The notes under the pieces: model-generated
Seen by the model: the letters and a program-made list of their open reading frames with translations, nothing else
Databases searched by the model: none
What the model was told of the DNA's origin: nothing
Shown: piece by piece, positions 28,901-40,655 of the stretch
Layout of the letters: each line of letters begins with the position of its first letter
Numbering within the stretch: the stretch's first letter is position 1
Made by a program: the position numbers and the translations under genes
NCBI GenBank assembly: GCA_946807835.1
Contig: OX327699.1
Location: forward strand, 21,564,014-21,628,013
Source of the DNA: Ailanthus altissimus
Taxonomy: Eukaryota > Streptophyta > Magnoliopsida > Sapindales > Simaroubaceae
Length of the DNA stretch: 64,000 nt
Reading direction: 5' to 3'

Positions 28901-29699
28901 TTGGACCAAAATTAAATTAATCGATTTTAAGAAATTGAAACCAATCTATTCAAGTATATAAAATCAAACTAAATTAATTTGGTTTGATTTTTACTTTTTT
29001 TTAAAATTGTTAGTGTTTTTACCAAATCAATATGAATTAAAATTAAATTAGAACTAAATTGATTAATTTTAAATAAAAAAATTAAATTATAAACTAAACT
29101 TTAAAACAAATTGAATCAAATCAAAAAAATTAATTTGATTTGATTCAATTTTTAAGTGAATTGAACCGATTCCCACCCTGACAGGATGGTACGGTCTAAT
29201 TTTTTTTGAAAACTAAACCGAATCAAATTAATTTATTTTTTAAATAAATAAAATTAAAATTAATTTTTTTAAAAAAATTAAATTGAATCAAATTATTTTT
29301 TTTTCAATTTGGTTCAATTTAATTTTTTTTTAAAAAATTAAAATTAAATCGAATCAGTTAACTTTTAAAAAAAATTAAATTAATATTTTATTAAAAAAAT
29401 TGATCAAATTAAATTTAATTTAACTTTTTAATTTTCAATTTTTGTTTACCCACCCTTAATCTGATCATTAACTTCGTTCATTATAAGCAAGTGAGATTGA
29501 TTTGTACTTTTTTTTTTTTTTGAAATAGATTGATTTGAACTTTTAATGGGTGCATGTAACCCATAAAGCCTCGGTGTCGGATGCATATTGCCCAGTAGCC
29601 AAACATGGTGGTATCATGCTATTTTCGTACGCGCCATTGACCAAAAATTGTAAAACACGTGGCAAGAAAGAAAAAATCTCTATCATCGAGAACCTTCCT

Positions 29700-30308
29700 T
29701 GAGACATAATAGCCGTCCATACCTTATCCCTTGCCGCACGCTAACGACAACCACAACTATAAATAATATTGCTCAAATCTAACCGTCCATCTACGAATCG
29801 CCTCAAATAATCACAGCCGTTGATCACTAGGGTTCTAATATAAGTCGGTTTTCATCTATATATAAGTAACGACATCCTTGCCGTCAAGTATCAGTTGGCG
29901 CCTATTCGTCTGCAAACAACGCCTCTAATTCTCAGATCTGTTTCTCTGTTAATTTGTTCTCTCTATTTTATCCTCAGATCTGAATAGATCGTTTCACGAT
30001 CTATAGATTGGATATGGCTTTGTCCTTCTTATCTGGAAGCTTTGATTTCGAACATCGCATTCTGTTTAGATTTGCGAGTTCGCCCGCTCTCGCCACAGAT
30101 CGATTGGCTCAGATTGATATATGGAGGTACGAATCTGAGAGTTGTCTTTAGATTTGAATCTGTTCTTCCAAATTCATATAACCGCGAATCTGATTCAGCT
30201 TATTTTCTATTTATTGTTTATTATCTCCGAGCTTGTATTCATAGTTCTGCTCTGTCTTTGGACGGTTATTCAGCTGATAGTTTGCTCGTGTTGTATGATT
30301 ATGTACAG
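29700..30308 (+). promoter_or_regulatory. Promoter and 5' exon-like sequence without a recognised gene
   Basis: Composition shifts from AT-rich to balanced. A CTATATATAAG TATA-like box near 29860 is followed by pyrimidine-rich leader-type sequence (repeated CTCAGATCTG at 29929 and 29972) and a strong donor CAG/GTAAGG at 30308. The first ATG at 30014 opens only 44 codons. Nothing downstream to 34.9 kb matches a protein family. It may be the first exon of a non-coding transcript or the orphaned 5' end of a broken gene. Confidence 0.4.
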
Positions 30309-33300
30309 GTAAGGACTTAATGTGGGATTCGCTTTTCAAATTCAACCGTACGATGGAAGAATTGTGATATTGGTCGATGATCTTGTTCAGATCCGTTGGA
30401 GCTGAATCGAATCCAAGCGACCTTTCCCCCTCCCGTTAAGTTACGAGTATCCGCTAATGATAGTAATCCATCGAAAGGTTTTCTTATGCTGGGTGCTTTA
30501 TTATTCGAAGCATATGGTTCTTTGATCATGTGTTGGCTATTATTTTGGAAAATATTATGTTGTGGGATGCTAGAAAAAAATTGTGGAAGGAAAAAAAATG
30601 CCGATGCAAAAGCTGTGTGAAGGTGATGTGGAAAAAAGTGAGACGTGAGAGACGGATTGTTGTTTTGTTTGTCAATGCGACCTTTGCCATGACAGGTGCG
30701 CTTGCATGGCAGGTCAAAAAACCCTAATAAAAATATCTACTTTTTTGGTTTTCGGGGGGAGAGGCACGGGTTTGATTTATTGATTTTTTAACCCCGGCTC
30801 TCCCCCCTCTTCTGGTGTCTGGTGTCTCGCCTCTTTACTTTTATCGTTTTCTCTGCTCGTTTTTTTGCCTGTTTGGTCCAATACCGAGCATGCCACTATT
30901 AACAGACGAGAAGGCAAACAAGATATCTGCACGCAATTACAATAGTTGATCCCAGCATCGAGTTCTGCTCAGTCGGGAAGCCAGAAGGTACAATTTATTG
31001 AAGCACATTAATTTTATATACGTGGCATATAGCTCAAAATAATTATCATTAGATGTCTTGGTTTGCACGCGCATAATAATGATTCAAGGCACAGTGCGCA
31101 ATAAAACCCTTAGATGTCACGGTTTGCACAATAATTTTTCTTGTGATTTCTTTTTTAAGGTAATGTTGCCCGATAATGGTATAACTAACAATTGCAAAAT
31201 TTAATGCATAATTAGACTTATGAAAGTTCATTAATTGGGTTGAAACATATCCCTTATAATATTCAGTTATTATTTAAAATGTATATCTACACGTATATCT
31301 ACAAACTACTTATTTTGAATCACGATCAATTCAATTGTTAGTGATTATAGGTCATATTATTCAAACTTCTTTTCAGAAAAAATACTCTTTATCATTCAGA
31401 AGCACGCTAATTTTCCATCTTCTGGCTATTTTTTCTTGGTTTTGTGTACATCATCATATATATCTAATAAAATTATTTTTTACCGTCAACAATTGAGATA
31501 TTAGAAAAATATTTGATTGCGGTAAAGATTATATCTGAAATGCGAAAGATTATATTGCAATCTTGCAAGTCCTATCCAATGATTATTCAATATCACTCTC
31601 TTAATGCCATTCATTATGCCAAGAAGAACTGTGTTCTCTTTTGTTTTACTTGAAAGTGGGCAAGAGACAAATCTTTACGTATCATTGATTTAATATTGTT
31701 ATTTTCTTGCTAATTATTATTATGTTCTGGTAGTTTGGTTACTTCTCTGTTGTTGTTGTCTCACTGGGGTAAGTAATGGTTTGCAATGGGGGGTAAGTGT
31801 TGTTTTGTTTGTGTTATAATGTTGTAAGGGGGTGGGGGTTGCAGTTGTATGAAGTGTTGTAGATTTAAGCCTGGTGTGGTGAAGATTGTCACCGTACAAG
31901 GCCATGAAGATTTGGAAGATGGAGGGGCACCAGCGGACCATGTAGATCGTCATTGTAGAACTTGACCTGTATACATAATACAGTGGTTGCTTTGGAGACA
32001 TTCTTTCCAGAAGTAAATTTTCTCAAAACCATCTGAAGGTAAAATACTTCCGGTTTGATTATGGCCTGATTTATTGAGTCTGTCCTGCAGGAATGTAATT
32101 TGTTCAGGTTATTTCTGGTGCAGACTTCAAATGAGGCCATCTATTTCTTTTGGCATCTTGTTTTAAGGTTCAATGGTTTGTTCTTCAATTTCCGATGGAT
32201 CAAGCTTGGAGTTGTAAGCAAGCCATTCTCGTATGAATTTCAGAGTTGCAGAGAAGCCGCTGCATCACTCATTGTAGTTGAATCACTTGGATCGGGGCTA
32301 TGCATTGGAGTTGAATCACTTGGATCCGAGCTGGAGTCGCGATAATAGTATATTCATGTGAATTGTTGTAACCTGTTCAGATGTTTTGCGGGTATTGTAT
32401 ACTTCGAATTCACTAATTGGTGGTCTTAATGTGTCTGTAAGTTTTAAGGAGTTGGGCTTTCTTTCAGGGCTATCATACTATTGTCGTTGGCCTGTTATAT
32501 CCCTGCATTATATGGTTAAGTGCTAATGTTTAGTTTTTATTTCTTCCGAGTAAAGAGTTTATTTTAAGCATTCATACAAGATTATTTAGTACATTATTTG
32601 TTCTTCGAGTAAAGGGAGTTTTTTTTATCTGCAATTTTGCCTGATTAAGTTGCAATCGCAGTGTCGCATATATATGCGGTTTTTGGTGGAAAGAGAGAAG
32701 CTGTGATTTTCTTCGTCTGTTGGGTATCGGTGATACTAGTTTCTGTGCGAGCGTGAAGGTAATGTTCTTTGTTTATCACTGTGTGATCTAGTTTATTTGC
32801 TTTATTATTTTCCAAAACCAAATTATACATTAGCCTTATGTGTAAACTTGGAAGAATTTGTTGCCTACTACTTGTTTATTTATGTTTATTTTTATTATTT
32901 TTGTTGTTTATATTGAAAAAAATAAATAATATTTTATTAGTTTTTTAATTGGACAAATTTTAAAGAAGCGCTAATGATCACAAAAGTGTTTTAAATCAAC
33001 ATTATTATGTTGAAAAAAAAGATATTATTTGATGAGATTTTATTTTTTCAAATTGGACAAATTTTAAAGAAGTGCTAATGATCACAGAAGTGTTTAAAAT
33101 AAAAAACATTACTTAATAAGTTGCTATACAAATCATATGTATTTCATGATATTTGTTTGTAAATTAATGGATGACTGGTTGCTTCGTTTTGCCCACTGCA
33201 ATATTATCTAAATAAAAGGGCATTTTGTGTCCAACAAGCCAATCGTTAATACCTGATGAAATTGAAAGTCTCTTCTGCTTAAGGAAAACGAATTTTAACG

Positions 33301-33356
33301 ACATTTGCGTTATTTAGTGCTTAAAATGAAAGCAATAAACGTTTTCATAAAGGATA
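30309..33356. other. Unassigned, possibly transcribed region
   Basis: Splice-like motifs occur on the plus strand, for example acceptor CTGTCCTGCAG near 32090, but no open frame is longer than 84 codons and none resembles a known protein. The open frame at 32100-32345 contains an internal short repeat encoding VESLGS twice and is not convincing. Confidence 0.4.
32949..33105. repeat. Diverged 104-bp tandem duplication
   Basis: TTGGACAAATTTTAAAGAAG followed by GCTAATGATCACA occurs at 32949 and 33053, with the sequence between also partly repeated. Confidence 0.75.
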
Positions 33357-33526
33357 TAATCCAAATAAGAATGGTGAGGGGGTTTTACAACTAAATATTG
33401 GCTCCTCTGAAACCCGTATAGTATTCGTGAATTGTGAGGATTTAATCCAAAGAAGAATGGTGAGCGGGTTTTACAATTAAATATTGGCCCTCTGAACCCC
33501 TGTAGTATTCGTGAATTGTGAGGCTG
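33357..33526. repeat. 86-bp tandem duplication beside a tRNA-like sequence
   Basis: Copies at 33357-33442 and 33443-33526 share TAATCCAAA, AAGAATGGTGAG, GGGTTTTACAA and GTATTCGTGAATTGTGAGG with a few substitutions and small gaps. The second copy ends eight bases before the tRNA-like sequence. Confidence 0.85.
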
Positions 33527-33533
33527 GCTGGCT

Positions 33534-33615
33534 GGATCCATAGGCTCTAAAAGGCAAGAGCGCTCAAACTTAAAAGGAGTTTGAGAGGTTGGTGGTTCGA
33601 ATCCACCTGGGTTCT
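33534..33615 (+). pseudogene. tRNA-like sequence with 8-bp anticodon stem
   Basis: The acceptor arms GGATCCA and TGGGTTC pair with two G-U wobbles. The D-arm-like GCTC/GAGC encloses a loop with GG. A perfect 8-bp stem CTCAAACT/AGTTTGAG carries a 7-nt loop TAAAAGG. A clean T arm GGTGG-TTCGAAT-CCACC follows, then a TTTT terminator-like run at 33618. The long anticodon stem and lack of U33 argue against a working tRNA. The source tRNA is not clear (Leu-UAA and Lys were considered). Confidence 0.55.
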
Positions 33616-36600
33616 TGTTTTAAAAAATTAAAATCTTCTATTTATAACAAGAGGCGAGTCAACTGGTTGGGGATGTGGTGAGGAGATTATAAGTTGAGTA
33701 ATCTATTTTCTATTGAAACGAGAATCTATAAGGAGATTCTCTTATATTTTGATGTGGGTTTGTTTTCTTTTTCTTTCTATATAATTGTGTATTGTATATC
33801 TATTCCCTTTCTACATAGTTATAGTAGCATTAGAAGGTTTGAGGAGATTTTATAATCCCAGCTGCCTGATATGTGTTGATGGGAAGTAGGTTGGAGGACT
33901 TGGATTCCAAAGATGTAGTCTTGACCCTTTTGCTGGATAGATGTTTTCTTACGAGTATCTAGATCTTTGCCTTTGTGTTGTGATTATGAATCAACAAACT
34001 TGATGTTATGCTTGAAATAACATACCAAAGCTGGTGATGTGGACTGCTGAAGCTCTAGCATTTTTGCTGGTTTGGTCTTCCCTGGGTTTGGTTACTTTGG
34101 TTGTGAAAAGTTTTCTTCGAGCTAAGATCGACGGTTGCAATGTGATCTGTTTGAATTATTATTGATCTTTCCGCAATATCAGGCTTTAGTTCTTGTTTTG
34201 TATAATCCTATAATGTATTTAATTTGGCTTTGCCCAAGTCCTCTATTTGAAAAAAAAAAAAATAATAATTGGGAATGGACTCGTCTTGCATTGTTGGCAG
34301 GATTCTCTTTTCTATTGATAAAATCTTTAAACAGGTTTTAGTAATATATAAACACTTTTTTTAAATTAAAATGACAAACTTTAAAGGAACAAAGAGTGTT
34401 ATGGGAAAAATTTAAAATAATTAATTAGATGATGTATTTATTTAACAAATAAAATGGGAAAACCCTACTCTGAAGGAGCAGTGGGGCATGACTCCTCTGA
34501 TGATTCAGTGTTATGATTCAGATGATGTACAGTTGCTGTTGGATCGAATTTACTGAAGGACCAGTGGGCGTTGTTGTCCAACAAGTGTGGCATCGCGGTG
34601 GCACTTTGAATGACTTATCTTAACCTCCTTTTGTGTGAAAAAAGTCTTTGCAGCCTGCTGGCTGCCAAGCATGAGGCGGGCGGACGCGCGCGCACGCTGC
34701 TGTCTGGCACCATGGCCCTGCATCCGCTGATGCTTTAGCAGCAAAATGGCCCTGATTAACCTCCTTTTAAAGGAGTTGGCCTTGGCTTGGCAGTTCTGAT
34801 CTGAGGCCGTTCTTTCTCCTCTCCCCCGTCTCTTTACTGATTGGATATTGTGCTGATTTTGACTTTTATGTTTTTAACAAAGCAAATCAAGAATAAACAA
34901 TCAACTTGGATGGTGTCTACACTAATGTCACATGCGAAGACAATGAAAAAATAGATTTTGCTTTATTCGATTTTTTGGAATATACATATACGATCCTCTT
35001 GGTTCTACGACACACTAGATGTTGGATGCTACGCTGTGTTTTCCTTATAATAATGGAATCCGATGCCCCTACCTACTTCAGACTTTCTTGTAAAACAATC
35101 TTTTAAAATTACAGGCATATTGATAACGAATTCATTTTCTTCTGCCTCTATTATTGGCATTTCCCTTGGGTTGGTTGGACTAATGCCCTTGCCAATTAAA
35201 TTCAACGTCTTCTCCAAAATAGATTTTTTTTAAACAATAAGAAAATAGAGATTAAATTACATATTTTCTTCACCAAGTTTCTTTGGAGGAAAATTATAAA
35301 TTACTCCCTTTTATTTTAAGTATTTTCTAAACATTTTATATTATTTTAAAATTTTCTTATTATTACAAAAATTATATTAAATCATAATTATTTATTATCT
35401 TTTTAATAATCTATTCTTTCATAACTATTTTTTTCATAATTTATTATTGTAGTTTTTTTATAAATAATATTAAAATAATAATATATTTATATTATAATAA
35501 AAAAGTGAATATTTTACTTATTTTATTTATATTTTGTATTTTTATTAATATTTAATATTTTAATGCATTAATATTTAATGTTCATTAGAAAGAATAAAAT
35601 ACATTATAATTTCTTATTATTTTTAAACATAACTATTAAAAATAATGAAAATAATAAAACCATAATATTTGTATTTTTTCTTAAAAAGTATTAAATATTA
35701 ACATATTTTAAGAAAATAATTAATGAATAAAATTTTAAAATATAAAACAAAAGAAAAAAATAATTAAAATATTTACTCTTCTTTCATAGCATAAATATAT
35801 TATGCTTTTTTTTATTTTAGTATTAATTTTTTTTAAAATTATATTAAAATATTATACAAAATAATAATAAAAGAATAAATTAGTAAAAAGATAATAAATA
35901 ATAATATAATTTTTTTTATAAAAATAGAGAATTTATTTTAAATAATATGAAACATAATGCTTAAAACAGTAGGGTAATTGATATTTTCCCTTCTCTGGAA
36001 TGCTGTATTGGATCTTATCAGAAAAATAAATAAATTATACTTAAAACATTAGGGTAATTTATATTTTCCCTTCTCTAGAGTGCTGCAGTGGATCTTATCA
36101 TCATCTTTAAAGTCATTGAATAGCCAGCCACAAATGGAAAAAGTCAAATCAAGCATCCAGAAATTGACTAAACAGCATGCCTCCCCCACCCCCCCATCCC
36201 ACGACGCAGAGTTTTGCCCAATTTTTTAACTTGTTAAAACCGGTTGGGTCCCAGCGATAGCGATGACCGACTCTTGATTTGAAAGCTAAACCCCAATTGG
36301 GGATCCCTCTGTAGGATAAGCTAACGCCGTTAGCCAAACACTCGAAAACTCTTACCTGTCGTATTGACCAAAACGACGGCTACCGATCCGCGATCCACGT
36401 TCTTCTAGAACGCACGTGTAACAAAGTGAGTAAATGAGCGATCAGATTCAGCATGCAGCTTTACTTACCTGACCACTGGAAAAAGGTTAACAAAAGAAAC
36501 AACGTGGGGTGTGGGTTGGGCGTGAGAAGGAGAAAAAAAGATCCAATCAATAAATAAAGCATCATTTTTTCTAACTCTACTCTTTCACACTCTGCACGGC

Positions 36601-36690
36601 AGGGCAGCATCCTCCCCAAATTAAAATTTTCAATAAAATATCTCCCAGTCTGGCTGCTTTAAGTCCACTTTTCACTCAAGGACAATAGCA
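33616..36690. other. Intergenic
   Basis: No gene recognised. 34640-34720 is a short GC-rich island (GGCGGGCGGACGCGCGCGC). 35230-35960 is very AT-rich. The stretch after 36150 is the upstream region of the Sec14-like gene. Confidence 0.5.
35955..36100. repeat. 80-bp-period tandem duplication
   Basis: CTTAAAACANTAGGGTAATT, TATTTTCCCTTCTCT and TGGATCTTATCA recur with an 80-bp period. Confidence 0.8.
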
Positions 36691-36699
36691 AAACCATTT

Positions 36700-36862
36700 T
36701 TATAACTCTTTTTCACACACCCTGTCTGTCCTTCCTCTCTCTCTGTTTTCGTTCTTCAGTTTTTATAAATTTATGTCGTTTCGTTAATTCTCTCATCCCT
36801 CTTCAGTTCCCAACCGGAGAGACAGAGCAGATTCAGTCACGGCTTTTTATCTCCTTCACCAG
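36700..36862 (+). promoter_or_regulatory. Putative leader exon of the Sec14-like gene
   Basis: CT-rich leader-type sequence ends with a CACCAG/GTGATA donor at 36862. A 5'UTR intron of about 1 kb would join it to an acceptor near 37894 or 37904, just before the ATG at 37929. The transcription start was not located. Confidence 0.5.
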
Positions 36863-37928
36863 GTGATAACAAAATTTTCTCTTTTTTCTTATAATCATTT
36901 GTATTTTTTTTAAAAAAAATTTGAAAATGCAATTTTCTTTTTGTATGTAATGATTTTGCAGATCATATATTAAGAATAAGACTGTTTGTTGTTTGGGGTA
37001 AGAAATAGAGATAACTGATGAAAAGCTTATCTGGGATTGTTATGACTACTCTTGATTGTATGTGCAAATTGTGTATATATGAAAAAACATGGAAAGAGAA
37101 TCGAATTACAGAAAATGCGACCTGTGTTGAATGAAAAAAAAAAAAAGGCATCTCGATTAATCTAAATTGTCGAGTAGCGAAGCAAATAATAGAGTTTTGC
37201 TGTTTGGATCATGTAAAAGAGTATCTGAAATACTCAAAATAGTGACTTAATTTCTTTTTTCTTTTCATTTTTCTATTTAGCCACAAGGAGTATTTTCCAA
37301 TCATCTGGTTTCTCCTGAAATAATCTTCTGAGATTTAGCTAAATTGAGTATCCAGCTGCAATCAAAGGACCGAGTCCGTTAGTTACTTGTTTGAAAGGGT
37401 TTTATTTAAAAAAGCAAAATGAAAGGGTTGTTGATGGGAGTGGTTAAATCATTCTTCTTTTGCGGATCTCACATATGACACTCATGATATCTATTATTTT
37501 GGCTTATTTAGAACCGTTGGGGCATTGACTACATGGCCTGGGCCTGTAGTACTGTATTAAATCATTTTATGGATCTGATAACTGTATTAAATGAAACCAA
37601 AATTGATCCACTCAAGTATATGGTCCAGTGTTTCAGTAGTTGCAACCTTTATCACATGAAATCAATGGCTTTCATGGCAATTTAATTAAATTATTCTGAG
37701 TTAATTATTGCATAATCTATCTTTCAGTATCGGAATCCATCCCTTTCATTCATAGCCTCTCTTCTTGATCTTGGCTATATCTCTACTACAATTTCTGTAG
37801 ATTTCCTGTTTCTTGATGATATTGTTTATTGTACAATGATGTTGGTCACTGAACCAACTTACAACTCCTAATCTTGAGCAATGTAAATTTCTAGGTTGAT
37901 TCAGTTGCCAACTTGTGGGTTGGTCACC

Positions 37929-39838
37929 ATGTTTCGGCGTAAGAATAATACTCACAGCGAGCAGCTGGAGAATGAACAGCTGTGTCATGAATCAAAGGTG
38001 AAAAATCAGTTTCTTTGGCTGCATTCAGTTGTTCCCAACAATGACATGCTTTGATTCTGTCAATTATTCACTTACACAAACAATCTTTACATCCATAATA
38101 TTTGGGGTTAGCTATACTGATCTTTCTTCCCCATAAAGCTATCTAGGGTGTCCATTCCTTAAATTCAGTCATCATATGTATTAATGAAAAGGTTACTGCA
38201 CCATCGTCTATAATTTATAGTTAAACACTTGTTAATCTTAGCTAAGTACTTCACATATTTATATGAATTGATTTTTTAGATATGTCCAACCTATAATTTG
38301 TAAAATAAACTACAAGCAGGTCAAGGAGCTTAAGGCTGCAATTGAACCACTATCTGGACGTAGTTTGCAGTTCTGCACTGATGCATGCTTTAAGAGATAT
38401 CTTGAAGCTCGGAATTGGAACGTAGACAAAGCAAAGAAAATGTTGGAAGAGACACTCAAATGGAGGTCAACCTATAGGCCTGAGGAAATCCGTTGGGTTA
38501 GTTGGTTTCTGTTGTTCTGTGTGTTGATGCTTACACAATCCAGAAATTAATGACATTAAACTTGATAATAATAATAATTATTTCTTTCTTTGAGGTTGGT
38601 TAGTTTAACTTTCACTGATCGTGTTTGGTATTTTATTACCAGAATGAAGTTGCAAAGGAAGGTGAGACTGGGAAGTTATTTAGAGCTAGTTTTCATGACC
38701 GACATGGCAGGACTGTTCTCATATTGAGGCCAGGATTTCAGGTATTGTATTCAGATAATTTTCATGTTCCGTATAAGTTTTCATCAGTTGTATAACCTGT
38801 TGGTGCTGCAAATGTTGCAGAACACGAATTCAGTTGAGGATCAAATGCGACATCTAGTCTATCTTATAGAGAATGCTATTCTAAATCTTCCAGAGAGTCA
38901 GGAGCAAATGGCATGGTTAATAGACTTCACTGGGTGGTCATTCCACAACAGTGTCCCTGTCAAGTCAGCACGAGAAACTATCTATATATTACAAAACCAC
39001 TACCCTGAGAGACTGGCCATAGCATTTCTCTACAATCCCCCAAGGATTTTTGAAACATTTTGGAAGGTATGGGTTCTACTCCTTGGGTGGCTTTCTTATC
39101 CTTAAATTAGACTCATAATTAGAAAAATTGTCACTGCCAGTTAAACATAACATGCCTTTAATGGTTCTAAACTTTGACCATTTTTAGAATGAGCAAGAGG
39201 GGCAATGTAAAAGAAAATGGATGACATATAGAGCTGCTTGAGTTTTCTAATCAGTTTCCTATTGCTTTGTTTTCTTGCTTTCATATTAAGAACTCTCGGT
39301 CCCCTGTTTGCCTCTCCCAATTCATGTGCGCTTAACCATCGGACCCCTAACTGAATAGATAATGAATTCATTGGTATTATTAAAGTACAGGCAACTGAAA
39401 AAAAAAAATTCCACCAAAAGAATGATATATTATCTGAAAAATCTCTCTAATGTTAGTTCTCTCTTTAATTTTCTACTTCTTTAGTTTTCACAGAGTGATC
39501 TTTTTGTAAAATAACATGTTCTGCCTCCATGCTTACAGGTTGTAAAGTATTTCCTGGATGCCAAAACCTTCCAGAAGGTAAAATTTGTATATCCTAAGAA
39601 CAAAGATAGTGTGGATCTCATGAGTTCTTATTTTGACGAGGAAAATCTTCCAACCGAGTTTGGAGGAAAAGCCACATTGCGTTATGATCATGAAGAGTTC
39701 TCCAAATTAATGGTTCAAGATGATGCGAAAGCTGCAAGATTGTGGCGATCTGATGACAAACTCCAACATGTTAGTAATGGACATTCTGGAGCTGAGGTTG
39801 CTCCGGAGCCTGTTAACTTTGCACCACCAGCCAGTTGA
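37929..39838 (+). CDS. Sec14-like CRAL-TRIO domain protein
   Basis: Five exons: 37929-37997, 38320-38496, 38643-38741, 38821-39066 and 39539-39838, encoding 296 aa with all junctions in frame at GT-AG introns. An N-terminal CRAL-TRIO-N helix bundle (ARNWNVDKAKKMLEETLKWR) precedes the lipid-binding CRAL-TRIO fold (TVLILRPGFQ, WLIDFTGWSF, LYNPPRIFETFWKVVKYFLD, PTEFGGK). The C-terminal 40 residues are low complexity. There is no GOLD domain or membrane anchor, so it is the short type related to yeast Sec14 and Dictyostelium random slug protein 5. Expected to be a cytosolic phosphoinositide/phosphatidylcholine exchange protein; ligand not known. The ATG begins MFRRKNNTHSEQLENEQ and is the first in its exon. 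An AATAAATAATGG polyadenylation-type signal lies at about 39862. Confidence 0.93.
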
Positions 39839-40655
39839 GCTGTCCGCAATGTAGCTCGTTATAATAAATAATGGACAAGAATCATTTGAGCTGTCCTCTG
39901 TGGCTCGGTCGCAATAATTACGATCATGAATCAGATTTTAGCATCCAGTTAAGAGGGACATATTTACTTGTTACCATGTGAAGGCGGAAACTTCTTCCAT
40001 TCCCAATTAACTCAAGACATGAGCTTGTAAAATGAAACGATCGTGTAATAATAGCTCTCTCTCTTCTCTTTTTGTAGTTCTTGTATTAGCGTTTACCTTT
40101 TTGAAGAAGTAACTCTTTATCAGATATGAATATACTGAAACCGTATTTTAATTATGAAGAATGTATTAAGTCGTAATCTAATGGCTTATGTCAAGTGCAG
40201 GGATTAAACGACTTGGAAATTTCTTGCTTAAGCGAAAATCCAACACCGACAGCTAATAGATTATGGTTGTAAATAGCTATTTGAGATCAAGTAGTATCTT
40301 TAACCATAACAAAACCAAATGCCTTGGCTTCACCAAATCAGATTTATTTACATAGAAGCTCATAAAGTCATGCAAGCGTAAATATGTGTAACCTTCAAAT
40401 TAAAGTAAATGACTGTTGTCCATACCCCTTTTTGGGCAGCTAATTATCTTATATCCATCGTGCTGTTCTAAACGAACAGCACATTGCATTTGAAGTCTAA
40501 ATAAGGGACAAAGAAACACTCAAAACAGACGATGTTAGCTACACGGAGGAACTACTCAGTCAAAATGCAGCCCATAAGTCATAAACAAGAGAATGTCAGC
40601 TATGTTGCCTTTGATTTTACAGGAACCATGGGATTAGCAGCTCAGATGAGTGAAA
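39839..40655. other. Shared 3' flanks of convergent genes
   Basis: 3' UTR and spacer between the plus-strand Sec14-like gene and the minus-strand At1g01500-like gene. No further gene seen. Confidence 0.7.

Larger units (their letters stand above)
24187..29690. other. AT-rich intergenic desert
   Basis: 24187-24600 is the upstream region of the TRM gene. The remainder is strongly AT-rich with poly-A/T runs and degenerate AATTAAATTGAATCAAATT-type stretches (28.9-29.45 kb). Short open frames, for example 27477-27668, are not convincing. No RNA gene or clear transposon was recognised. Confidence 0.6.

Noticed and set aside
30042..30320. Plus-strand open frame of 92 codons downstream of the orphan promoter.
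   Set aside because: It resembles no family, begins after an earlier ATG, and ends just past a strong splice donor, so it is more likely leader sequence.
34470..34570. Possible C/D-box snoRNA (TGATGA at 34498, ACTGA at 34552) in the intergenic stretch.
   Set aside because: The base before UGAUGA is C rather than a purine, the internal boxes are poor, and the terminal stem is only about 4 bp. Insufficient for a call.
36170..36200. CCCCCACCCCCCC tract as a possible G-quadruplex regulatory element.
   Set aside because: Only a short C-rich run; no four regular G-tracts on the other strand.
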